Shown here: positions 26,221 through 34,051 of the stretch, piece by piece
How the letters are laid out: every line of letters begins with the position of its first letter
Numbering within the stretch: position 1 is the stretch's first letter
Assembly: GCF_004683965.1 (NCBI RefSeq)
Contig: NZ_CP038436.1
Coordinates: 2,542,001 to 2,606,000, forward strand
Reading direction: 5' to 3'
Length of the DNA: 64,000 nt
From: Nocardioides seonyuensis
Lineage (GTDB): Bacteria > Actinomycetota > Actinomycetes > Propionibacteriales > Nocardioidaceae
The notes under the pieces: model-generated
Database searches by the model: none
The model's input: the letters and a program-made list of their open reading frames with translations, nothing else
What the model was told of the DNA's origin: nothing
Made by a program: the position numbers and the translations under genes

Positions 26221-26832
26221 TCAAGACAGCTTGATCGTCATCTTGTTCTTGCCGCCGGCGAGCAGCGAGTTGATGACGCCCGAGGACTTCTTGCCGCACT
26301 TCTTGAAGCCCGGCATCTTGTAGGTCGACTCGAACGTCGACGTGCCACCGGGGTTGATCGGGCCGTTGAGGCTCGCGGTGACCGGCTTCTTCGTCGTGCA
26401 CTTGCCGCTGACGAGGTTGATGGCCGGCGAGTGGACCGGACGGATCGCGACGATCCGCACCACGAAGCTCGCCTTGGCGCGGGCAGTGCCGGCCGTCAGG
26501 TCGACCTTGCCCTTGACGGGCGCTGCCTGGTCGAACGCGACGGTGACCTCCGCCAGGGGCAGGCGCGGCAGCGAGACCTTCTGGGTCGCCTTGGGCAGGG
26601 CCAGGGTCCCGGTCATCGCGCCGGTGGCCGTGTCGATCTGTGCGTCGAGCGTGCCGTTGGGGAGCTTGACGGTCTCGCCGAGCTTCTTCAACGTCGTGGT
26701 CGTCTTGACGGTCCAGCTCATGTCGACCACAGGGTCGGCAGAGGCGGGCGGCGCGGCACCGAGCGCAGCCGCCATGGTGAGTGTCACGGAGGCAGCCGCG
26801 GTGACGCGGGCCATGGTGCGAATGCTGAACAA
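26221..26832 (-). CDS. Secreted protein of unknown function, paralogue 2
   Basis: A 203-residue exported protein related to the gene at 25446-26051. I choose TTG 26832 because CCGGGAGGGAAC immediately precedes it. ATG 26814 would lose part of the signal and has no ribosome site. The signal peptide ends near 'AAPPASADP'. Shared with paralogue 1 are 'TTTTLKK', 'LP.G.L.AQID.A.GAMTG.L', 'AIRPV..P..NLVSG.CTT' and a Lys/Ser-rich C-terminus, here 'KKCGKKSSGVINSLLAGGKNKMTIKLS'. The copy is more basic than its twin, mostly through lysines, so the two may have diverged in binding partner. Function unknown. Confidence 0.82.
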   Translation of the reverse strand: MFSIRTMARVTAAASVTLTMAAALGAAPPASADPVVDMSWTVKTTTTLKKLGETVKLPNGTLDAQIDTATGAMTGTLALPKATQKVSLPRLPLAEVTVAFDQAAPVKGKVDLTAGTARAKASFVVRIVAIRPVHSPAINLVSGKCTTKKPVTASLNGPINPGGTSTFESTYKMPGFKKCGKKSSGVINSLLAGGKNKMTIKLS

Positions 26833-26999
26833 GTTCCCTCCCGGGGAGTCAGGTGCTTCGTGGTGGCCAGATCCTGACAGAACTCGTGGGTAACACACGT
26901 GTACGACTCTCGTTCCGAGACGCCTGAGACGTGGATCACTCGTCGGTGACTGTTCGTCGGCACGACACCTCCTCGACGCGTCGAGGGCGCGCGACGGCC

Positions 27000-27470
27000 G
27001 GACCATCCGGACACCGAGACCCGGTGATCATCCAGTCCTTCGAGACGTCCAACCTGCGCGAGCTCGACTCGATGATCGACGTGCCGCTGGCCCAGCTGGT
27101 CGACGCTTCCGGCGGTCCCGCAGACCTGCCCGGTACGACGTACGCCTCGATGCTGACCCCCGCCGGCCTGGCGGAGGTCGCGACCTACGCCGACGGGCTC
27201 GGCGCCAACAAGTACGTGGTGATCCCGCGCGGAGCCACCACGCCGACCGCCGTCGTGGACGACGCCCACGCCGAGGGGCTGGTCGTGCACGTGTGGACGA
27301 TGCGCCGGGAGAACCAGTTCATGGACGCGCGGTTCAGGCGCGGCACCGACCCGAACGCCCCCGGCGACCTCGCCGCGGAGGTCCGGGTCTTCCTGGACGC
27401 CGGTGTCGACGGGCTCTTCGCCGACCACCCCGACGTCGCGGTCCGGGCGCTGGCCAGCTGGCTGGACTGA
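27000..27470 (+). pseudogene. C-terminal relic of a GlpQ-type glycerophosphodiester phosphodiesterase
   Basis: The frame encodes only the last 150 or so residues of a GDPD of the secreted GlpQ type: 'DPVIIQSFETSNLRELDSMIDVPLAQLV', then 'GANKYVVIPR', 'AHAEGLVVHVWTMRRENQFM' and 'VRVFLDAGVDGLFADHPDVAVRAL'. The N-terminal catalytic half (His-Arg-Gly and the metal-binding Glu/Asp block) and any signal peptide are missing. The upstream 100 bases instead hold the promoter of the secreted paralogue. This is best read as a 5'-deleted gene. The complete GDPD at 13276-14127 is a different, shorter subtype. A short translated product is possible but should lack activity. Confidence 0.75.
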
Positions 27471-27484
27471 ACGGCAGGACCAGC

Positions 27485-27754
27485 TCAGGAGCCGGCGGCG
27501 GCGTTCCTGTCCCGACGCGAGGGCAGCAACGTCGCCGCCAGGCCGGCGGCACCCGCCGCGAGCCAGGGGATCGGCAGCAGCCAGCGGAAGTCGTCGCGAT
27601 CGACGACGTCGAGCTGGTAGAGCCCCCACACCAGCAGCAGCCCGGCGAAGGCCACGGCCATCACCAGCTGGGTGATGTTGACCGGGTGTCGACCGCTGGT
27701 GCGCTCGGGCGCGTCCAGCGGGCCCACCATGGGCTGGTCGTAGTGCTCGGTCAT
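27485..27754 (-). CDS. Small two-helix membrane protein downstream of the PspC protein
   Basis: An 89-residue protein with two hydrophobic segments ('ITQLVMAVAFAGLLLVWGLYQL' and 'WLLPIPWLAAGAAGLAATLL') and a short acidic/proline N-terminus. ATG 27754 follows GTGGAGGAAAG, a strong ribosome site. It lies 65 bases beyond the PspC/LiaF-like gene on the same strand and probably belongs to the same operon. No named family is recognised. Confidence 0.8.
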   Translation of the reverse strand: MTEHYDQPMVGPLDAPERTSGRHPVNITQLVMAVAFAGLLLVWGLYQLDVVDRDDFRWLLPIPWLAAGAAGLAATLLPSRRDRNAAAGS

Positions 27755-27819
27755 CGTCTTTCCTCCACGGTCGTCATCGGTCTCGGAGTGGTCGGTCTCG
27801 GGGATGGTCACGGCCGGGG

Positions 27820-28953
27820 TCACGGCGTCCGGACGAGGATCTCGCCGAAGACCGCCTCGACGTCGATCGCCAGGTCGGGGGCCTCGGGTCCACCGTCGAC
27901 GAAACCGGACAGCTTGACGTCGCCCCCGTCCTGACGCTGGTCGAAGACGCGCACCTCGCCGCCCAGGACGTTGGTCGTCACCGAGACGTCGACTCCCTCC
28001 GGGACGATCACCTCGACCCGACCGGCCACCACGTCGATGCTGATGTCGCGGCCGTCGAGGTTGTTGGGGTCCTCCACCTGCGACAGGTCGACGAGCATCT
28101 CGCCGGCCCCGAGGTCGTAGGCGTCCTGCACGGCCACCGCCGTGGTCGGCGTGTGGACCCGGATGTCGTCCGACATGTTGCCGCTCAGGCTCGTCAGCAC
28201 GGTGGCCAGCGCCGCGACGATGCCGATGAGGACGAGGCCGCCGGCACGACCCCAGAAGGAGCCCAGCAGCAGCATGGCCGTGGTCACGGCCAGGGCGAGG
28301 GCGGGGTAGGCGCTGGGCACCACGTCGGCGCCGGCCAGGTCGACCACCCCGAGCAGGCCCTCGGCGAGCGCGATCAGCGCCAGGGTGAACCAGAACAGCA
28401 CGGGGCCGCGGCGACGCGGGTTGCCCGGCCGGGGCGGGCGGGCGTAGACCGCCGGGTCGACAGACTGGCTCTCGGGCCAGGGCTGCTGCTCGACCCCGTC
28501 GTACGGCGTCAATGCCGACGACCCGCGGCTGACGAACCACAGCACCACCAGGGCCAGCACCGCGAAGGGCCAGGGGAACCAGAACGCGCCGGCCCAGTCG
28601 CCGATCGCGGCGAGGACGGCGAGGACGCCGGCTCCCATCAGCGCGAAGACGCGGCTGCGCTCGTCGAGGCCGAGGGGCTGGCCCTGGCTGCCCTCCTCGG
28701 GGACGAGGACCCAGGCGGCTGCGTAGAGCAGCAGGCCGGCCCCGCCGAAGAGCACGGCCACGACGAGCCCGACGCGGACGATGATCGGATCGATGTCGAG
28801 GTGGCGGGCGAGCCCGCCGGCGACTCCGGCGATCTGGCGGTCGTTCGTCGTACGACGCAGCCGGCCGACGTCCTTGACGTCGTCACGGGTGACACGAGGT
28901 CCGGTGTCAGCGGAGGGGTGGTCGCCCCGGGAGGTCTCTGAGTGCTGCGTCAT
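27820..28953 (-). CDS. PspC-domain membrane protein with LiaF-like C-terminal domain
   Basis: A 377-residue membrane protein. Residues about 30-95 are a PspC domain ('RQIAGVAGGLARHLDIDPIIVRVGLVVAVLFGGAGLLLYAAAWVLVPEE'). Several helices follow, then a strand-rich C-terminal part ('AGEMLVDLSQVEDPNNLDGRDISIDVVAGRVEVIVPEGVDVSVTTNVLGGEVRVFD') like the cell-envelope-response domain of LiaF. It is divergent from a PspC-domain histidine kinase. LiaF-type proteins restrain their partner kinases, so this is a likely modulator of that two-component system. ATG 28953 follows GGAGCC. Confidence 0.88.
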   Translation of the reverse strand: MTQHSETSRGDHPSADTGPRVTRDDVKDVGRLRRTTNDRQIAGVAGGLARHLDIDPIIVRVGLVVAVLFGGAGLLLYAAAWVLVPEEGSQGQPLGLDERSRVFALMGAGVLAVLAAIGDWAGAFWFPWPFAVLALVVLWFVSRGSSALTPYDGVEQQPWPESQSVDPAVYARPPRPGNPRRRGPVLFWFTLALIALAEGLLGVVDLAGADVVPSAYPALALAVTTAMLLLGSFWGRAGGLVLIGIVAALATVLTSLSGNMSDDIRVHTPTTAVAVQDAYDLGAGEMLVDLSQVEDPNNLDGRDISIDVVAGRVEVIVPEGVDVSVTTNVLGGEVRVFDQRQDGGDVKLSGFVDGGPEAPDLAIDVEAVFGEILVRTP

Positions 28954-29096
28954 GGCTCCACTGTGGTCGCTCGCGGCGGCGGCCACCATCGGGGAGAGCC
29001 CTGATCCTGGGCGAGGTGGGCCCTGGTCCGCTCAGGGTCGCCTCGGGGTCAGTCCTCATGGTGCGCGAGTGGGCGGCCTGAGACGATGGAGCCACG

Positions 29097-30407
29097 ATGA
29101 CGACCACCTCCCGACCGCCGACGGCGCCCCCCGGCCCGCTCGTGCCCCGGCGCGCCTTCCGCGACCTCTCCGAGCCGGTCGCCGGCGGGGTGGCCGGCGG
29201 CCTGGCGAGGCACCTCGCCCTCCCGGTGCTGTGGGTGCGGGTGTTCTTCGTGGCGGCCGCGCTGCTCGGTGGGTTCGGGATCATGCTGTACGCCGGGCTG
29301 TGGATCTTCCTTCCCGCCGACCGCGCCCTCGACGTCAGCGCCCCCGGCCTCGAGAGCGCGACCCGCGCCGGGAAGCGGCCCGGTCGTGGTCGCCGGGTCA
29401 TCGACGCCGGCCCCGCGGTCGCCCTCGGCGCGCTGGCGTTCGGCATCGTGCTGGGCTTCGAGTCGCTGCTCGGGCAGGGGTTCCTGTTCTGGCCGGTCGT
29501 CCTCGGCGTTGCAGGCGTCGCACTGCTGTGGCGACAGGCCGACGAGACCCAGCGCGAGCGCTGGCTCGACACGACGGGCCGTATCGACCCGTTCGGCGCG
29601 GTCTTCGGCTCCGGCGGCTGGGCGTCCTACGCGCGGATCGTGCTGGGTGCCGGGCTCGTCATCGTCGGGCTCGGCCTCTTCGCGTTCCGCAACGGCCAGT
29701 TCCAGGTGGCCGGCGACATCGTCGTCGCCGGGTTGCTGGGGATCCTCGGCCTGGGACTCGTCGTGGGGCCGTGGGCGCTGCGGCTCGTCGACGACCTCGC
29801 GGCCGAGCGGGCCGAGCGGGTGCGCACCCAGGAGCGGGCCGACATGGCCGCCCACCTCCACGACTCCGTGCTGCAGACGCTGGCCCTGATCCAGAAGAAC
29901 TCCCACGACTCCACGACCGTCGCGCGACTGGCGCGCTCCCAGGAGCGTGACCTTCGCCAGTGGCTCTTCTCGACCGACGAAGCAGATGCCACCACGGTCG
30001 CCGGCGAGCTGCGCGCCATGGCTGCCGCGGTCGAGACCGATCACCCGGTGCTGGTCGACGTCGTGACGGTGGGCGACTGCCCGCTCGACGAGCAGACCCG
30101 CCCCGTGGCCCTCGCCGCTCGCGAGGCCGTCGTCAACGCGGCCAAGCATGCCGGCGTGCCCCGCGTGGACGTCTACGCCGAGGTGAGCGACCGGTCGGTC
30201 GACGTCTTCGTGCGTGACCGTGGAGCGGGCTTCGTCCCCGAGGGGATCGCCGCCGACCGCCACGGCGTACGCAACTCGATCCTCGACAGGATGCACCGAC
30301 ACGGAGGCTCGGCCGAGGTGCGCTCCGCTCCCGGGGACGGCACAGAGGTCAGACTCCACATGCCGCTGGACCAGCGGCCCGCCCCGCAACAGGAGGAGAA
30401 GCCATGA
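29097..30407 (+). CDS. PspC-domain sensor histidine kinase (NarL-partner type)
   Basis: A 436-residue kinase. An N-terminal PspC domain ('EPVAGGVAGGLARHLALPVLWVRVFFVAAALLGGFGIMLYAGLWIFLP', residues 27-73) is followed by four to five more membrane helices. Then comes the dimerisation box 'AHLHDSVLQTLALIQKN' with probable phospho-His255, and a HATPase domain ('ALAAREAVVNAAKHAGVPRVDVYAEV', 'VFVRDRGAGFVP', 'HGGSAEVRSAPGDGTEVRLHMPL'). PspC as the sensor module points to envelope stress. The ATG follows GGAG five bases upstream. The 3' end overlaps the regulator start (ATGA). Confidence 0.92.
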   Translation: MTTTSRPPTAPPGPLVPRRAFRDLSEPVAGGVAGGLARHLALPVLWVRVFFVAAALLGGFGIMLYAGLWIFLPADRALDVSAPGLESATRAGKRPGRGRRVIDAGPAVALGALAFGIVLGFESLLGQGFLFWPVVLGVAGVALLWRQADETQRERWLDTTGRIDPFGAVFGSGGWASYARIVLGAGLVIVGLGLFAFRNGQFQVAGDIVVAGLLGILGLGLVVGPWALRLVDDLAAERAERVRTQERADMAAHLHDSVLQTLALIQKNSHDSTTVARLARSQERDLRQWLFSTDEADATTVAGELRAMAAAVETDHPVLVDVVTVGDCPLDEQTRPVALAAREAVVNAAKHAGVPRVDVYAEVSDRSVDVFVRDRGAGFVPEGIAADRHGVRNSILDRMHRHGGSAEVRSAPGDGTEVRLHMPLDQRPAPQQEEKP

Positions 30408-31072
30408 ACGCCACCATTCGCCCCGGTGGGCCGGTGAGACTCGTCCTGGTCGACGACCACGCGATGTTCCGGGCCGGTGTGCGCTCCGAGCTCACCGCCG
30501 CCGGGGCGGGCGTCGTCGACATCGTGGGGGAGGCCCCCGACGTCGACTCCGCCGTGGCAGTGATCCGCGAGCAGCGACCCGACGTCGTGCTCCTCGACGT
30601 GCACCTTCCCGGAGGCGGGGGCGTCGAGGTGATGCGCCGCCAGCCCTCGCCCGACACCTGCTACCTCGCGCTCTCGGTCTCCGACGCGGCCGAGGACGTC
30701 ATCGGCACGATCCGCGGCGGCGCCAGGGGCTACGTCACCAAGACGATCACCGGTCCCGAGCTCGTCGACGCGGTCGGCCGGGTGGCCGACGGCGACGCCG
30801 TCTTCTCGCCGCGGCTCGCCGGCTTCGTGCTCGACGCGTTCGCCGGCTCGATCGACGTCGCGGCCGTCGACGAGGACCTCGACCGGCTCACCGAGAGGGA
30901 GCGGGAGGTGATGCGGCTGATCGCCCGCGGCTACGCCTACAAGGAGGTCGCCAAGGAGCTGTTCATCTCGGTGAAGACCGTCGAGACCCACATGTCCTCG
31001 ACACTGCGCAAGCTGCAGCTCTCCTCGCGCCACGAGCTCACTCGCTGGGCCAACGACCGACGCCTGCTCTGA
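30404..31072 (+). CDS. NarL/LuxR-type response regulator
   Basis: A 222-residue regulator that receives phosphate from the upstream kinase. The receiver domain has Asp17/Asp18, phospho-acceptor Asp65 in '[11 protein letters not shown]', and 'TKTI' with the conserved Lys. The C-terminal LuxR HTH is clear ('[55 protein letters not shown]', residues about 157-212). Its ATG overlaps the kinase stop. Likely targets are the divergent PspC gene and the ABC exporter that starts 31 bases downstream. Confidence 0.95.
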   Translation: MNATIRPGGPVRLVLVDDHAMFRAGVRSELTAAGAGVVDIVGEAPDVDSAVAVIREQRPDVVLLDVHLPGGGGVEVMRRQPSPDTCYLALSVSDAAEDVIGTIRGGARGYVTKTITGPELVDAVGRVADGDAVFSPRLAGFVLDAFAGSIDVAAVDEDLDRLTEREREVMRLIARGYAYKEVAKELFISVKTVETHMSSTLRKLQLSSRHELTRWANDRRLL

Positions 31073-31103
31073 CCTGGCCCGCGGACTGGTGCACCATGGC
31101 TGC

Positions 31104-31994
31104 ATGACCGCCATCGAGCTCCACGACATCGTCAAGACCTTCGGTCGCGTCCGGGCGTTGGACGGCCTGGACCTCTCGGTCGAGACCGGCGAGGTGCACG
31201 GGTTCCTGGGACCCAACGGTGCCGGCAAGTCCACCACCATCCGGTTGCTCCTCGGCCTCCTCAAGGCCGATGCGGGCACCGCCACGATGCTGGGCGGCGA
31301 CCCGTGGGCGCACGCGGCTGTGCTGCACCGCCGCATCGCCTACGTCCCCGGTGATGTCGCGCTGTGGCCCAACCTCACCGGTGGCGAGGTCATCGACGTG
31401 CTCGGCCGGATGCGCGGCGGCCTGGACGAGAGACGCCGGGCGGAGATGCTGGAGCGCTTCGAGCTCGACCCGAGCAGGAAGGCGCGGACCTACTCCAAGG
31501 GCAACCGCCAGAAGGTCGCACTCGTCGCCGCTCTCGCGCGCCGGGCCGAGCTCTACCTGCTGGACGAGCCGACCTCCGGCCTCGACCCGCTCATGGAGGC
31601 GGAGTTCCAGCGGTGCGTGCTCGAGCTGAAGCACGAGGGCGCCACGATCCTCCTCAGCTCGCACATCCTGGCCGAGGCCGAGGCGCTCGCCGACCGGATC
31701 AGCATCATCAGGGCGGGCCGAGTCGTGCAGAGCGGCACGTTGGCCGAGCTGCGACACCTGACCCGCACGACGGTGATCGCCGAGACGGCGCGCCCTGCCA
31801 GCGACATCGCGGCCGTTGCCGGGGTGCACAACCCCCAGTTCGTCGACGGACGAGTCACCTTCGACGTCGACTCCGACCACCTGGACGCAGCGGTTCAGGC
31901 TCTCGCCCCGCTCGGGGTGCGGTCCCTGGCCGCACATCCTCCGACGCTGGAGGAGCTCTTCCTGCGACAGTACGGCGAGGAGCTGACGCCGTGA
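31104..31994 (+). CDS. ABC exporter ATP-binding protein
   Basis: A 296-residue ATPase of the drug-exporter class. Walker A is '[10 protein letters not shown]', the signature is the variant 'YSKGNRQKV' and Walker B is '[19 protein letters not shown]', followed by '[17 protein letters not shown]'. The YSKGNRQK form is typical of cassettes paired with large two-module permeases such as the next gene. I prefer ATG 31104 to GTG 31089. The stop overlaps the permease start (GTGA). Confidence 0.92.
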   Translation: MTAIELHDIVKTFGRVRALDGLDLSVETGEVHGFLGPNGAGKSTTIRLLLGLLKADAGTATMLGGDPWAHAAVLHRRIAYVPGDVALWPNLTGGEVIDVLGRMRGGLDERRRAEMLERFELDPSRKARTYSKGNRQKVALVAALARRAELYLLDEPTSGLDPLMEAEFQRCVLELKHEGATILLSSHILAEAEALADRISIIRAGRVVQSGTLAELRHLTRTTVIAETARPASDIAAVAGVHNPQFVDGRVTFDVDSDHLDAAVQALAPLGVRSLAAHPPTLEELFLRQYGEELTP

Positions 31995-33589
31995 GCTCGC
32001 CTCTCACCGGGACCGGTCTCCTCGTCCGGCTCATCCTGCGCCGTGACAGGGTGCGCCTGCCGCTCTGGTTGGTCGGGCTCGGCGGCATGATCGCCGCCAG
32101 CGCGCTGGCCGTCCCGCCGATCTACGACACCCCCGAGAAGATCGCGGGGTACGCCAGCGCGGTCGGCACCAGTCCGGTCAGCTACCTGATGTCCGGCCGC
32201 CAGGCCGCCATCGACACCATCGGCGGCATCGTGGCGAACGAGATCTCGCAGGTCGCGCAGCTCGGGATCTGCCTGCTGGTGATGTTCCTCGTCGTGCGCC
32301 ACACCCGAGCAGAGGAGGAGACGGGCCGGGCGGAGCTGATCCGCTCCGCGGTGGTCGGCCGCCATGCGGCCACGCTCGCAGGGCTGCTGTACGGCGTCTG
32401 CGCCGCGCTGCTGATCGGGCTGATCACCACCGTGTCGATGCTCGCCGCGGGACTGGACGTCCTCGGCAGCGTGACGTACGGCGTCGGGTTGGGGCTGCTC
32501 GGCCTCTGCTACAGCGCGGTCAGCCTGGTCGCCGCGCAGCTCTCGACCTCCGCACGCGGGGCGCTCGGGCTGGCCGGAGCGGCCATCGCCATCGGCTACC
32601 TCGTCCGGGGCGTCGGAGCCATGCAGGACAACGCACTGGTCTGGCTCTCGCCCTTCGGCTGGGCTCAGCGGATGGACCCGTTCGGCGCCGAGCAGTGGTG
32701 GCCCGCCCTGCTGCTGCTGGCGCTGACCGCCGCGCTCCTGGGCGTGGCCGGCTGGCTCACCGTCCACCGTGACTTCGGCGGCGGCCTGCTGCAGGCCCGA
32801 CCGGGCCAGCCGCGGGCAGGGCGCTTCCTGGGCACCCCCGTCGGGTTGTTCGTGCGCCAGCAACGGGGGCTGTTCCTCGGGTGGGCGATCGGCCTCACGG
32901 CGCTCGGACTCCTCTACGGCACCGTCATCCCGACCATCCCCGACCTGGTGGCCTCCAACCCCGACCTCGCCCAGGTCTTCGGAGCCAGTGCGGATGCCGA
33001 GCAGGCCCTCATCGACACCTTCCTCGCCTACATCTACCTGTTCATGGCCGTGATCTCGACCGGCTTCGCGGTGACGTCCGTGCTCAGGCTGCGCACCGAG
33101 GAGGAGTCCGGGCGGGCGGAGGCGGTCCTCGCCACCCCTGTCACCAGGACGTCCTGGGTCGGTTCAGCGGTCGCGGTGGCCGGCATCGGCACGCTGCTGC
33201 TCTCGTTGCTCATGGGCTTGGGGCTCGCAGTCGGCTACGGGCTGGGGATGGGTGAGTGGGACCAGGTCGCCGACCAGGTGGGTGCCCAGCTGAGCTACCT
33301 GCCGGCCGTGCTGCTGATGAGCGCTCTCGCTGTCGCGCTCGCCGGGCTGGTGCCGCGCTGGTCCATGCTGGCGTGGGGCGCCGTGGCGCTCGTGGCCGTC
33401 CAGGTCATCCTCGGCGAGACCTTGCGGCTGCCGGACCGGGTCGAGGCCGCCTCGCCCTTCTGGCACCTCTCACGCCTGCCGGTCGAGAGCCTCGCTGCTG
33501 GACCGGTGATCACCGAGCTGGCCCTGGCCGCGGCGCTGGTGCTGGCGGGGGTCTGGGGCTACCGCCACCGCGACATCGGCACGAGCTGA
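31991..33589 (+). CDS. ABC exporter permease (12-helix, polyether-antibiotic-exporter type)
   Basis: A 532-residue membrane protein with two similar halves of about six helices. Each half contains the block '[13 protein letters not shown]' or '[22 protein letters not shown]' seen in the polyketide/polyether antibiotic exporter permeases. The GTG at 31991 overlaps the ATPase stop. Together with the ATPase it probably exports a hydrophobic compound, or removes an envelope-active antibiotic, under the upstream two-component system. Confidence 0.9.
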   Translation: MSSPLTGTGLLVRLILRRDRVRLPLWLVGLGGMIAASALAVPPIYDTPEKIAGYASAVGTSPVSYLMSGRQAAIDTIGGIVANEISQVAQLGICLLVMFLVVRHTRAEEETGRAELIRSAVVGRHAATLAGLLYGVCAALLIGLITTVSMLAAGLDVLGSVTYGVGLGLLGLCYSAVSLVAAQLSTSARGALGLAGAAIAIGYLVRGVGAMQDNALVWLSPFGWAQRMDPFGAEQWWPALLLLALTAALLGVAGWLTVHRDFGGGLLQARPGQPRAGRFLGTPVGLFVRQQRGLFLGWAIGLTALGLLYGTVIPTIPDLVASNPDLAQVFGASADAEQALIDTFLAYIYLFMAVISTGFAVTSVLRLRTEEESGRAEAVLATPVTRTSWVGSAVAVAGIGTLLLSLLMGLGLAVGYGLGMGEWDQVADQVGAQLSYLPAVLLMSALAVALAGLVPRWSMLAWGAVALVAVQVILGETLRLPDRVEAASPFWHLSRLPVESLAAGPVITELALAAALVLAGVWGYRHRDIGTS

Positions 33590-33629
33590 ACGGCGCCGGA
33601 GCGGTCCCCCGAGGAGCGACCCTGGGGCC

Positions 33630-33983
33630 TCAGGCGTGGGCAGACGACCAGAACACCGCGACGGCGATGTTGGCGATCGTGAGCGCGAGCAGGCCGAAGT
33701 AGAGGCCGTCGGGGATGCGCGGCTTGCGAAGGTTGGCCATCACCAGGACCAGGATGATGAGCCCGATGGCGAACTTCACCCCGACCTTGGTGTGGTCGGG
33801 GCTCCCCAGCGACTCGAGCACGCCGACGAGCAGCAGCCCCGCCAGGAACGCCGTACCGGCGCCGTCGCGCATGAGGGAGGTGACCTTCTTCTCCGGGTCG
33901 CGCACCTGGACCAGCAGGCCACCGAGCAGGGCGGCGTAGCCGAGGATGTGAAGGAACAGCAGGACGAGCCGCAGGGTCTCCAT
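33630..33983 (-). CDS. Small integral membrane protein
   Basis: A 117-residue protein with four hydrophobic helices: 'LRLVLLFLHILGYAALLGGLLV', 'GTAFLAGLLLVGVLESL', 'FAIGLIILVLVMANL' and 'GLLALTIANIAVAVFW'. ATG 33983 (METLRLV) gives helix 1 immediately. Upstream in-frame sequence is arginine-rich and not convincing. It is divergent from pcrA. Homologous small membrane proteins are common beside pcrA in Nocardioidaceae-like genomes as far as I recall; function unknown. Confidence 0.8.
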   Translation of the reverse strand: METLRLVLLFLHILGYAALLGGLLVQVRDPEKKVTSLMRDGAGTAFLAGLLLVGVLESLGSPDHTKVGVKFAIGLIILVLVMANLRKPRIPDGLYFGLLALTIANIAVAVFWSSAHA

Positions 33984-34051
33984 GGCGTGGATCCTAGGGG
34001 CCCCTCTCCGGGAACCGCGACGTCGGTGGCGCCACGTAGGCTGGCGACAGC

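Noticed and set aside
31089..31104. GTG 31089 as start of the exporter ATPase
   Set aside because: It only adds five residues, has no ribosome site, and ATG 31104 gives the usual N-terminus.
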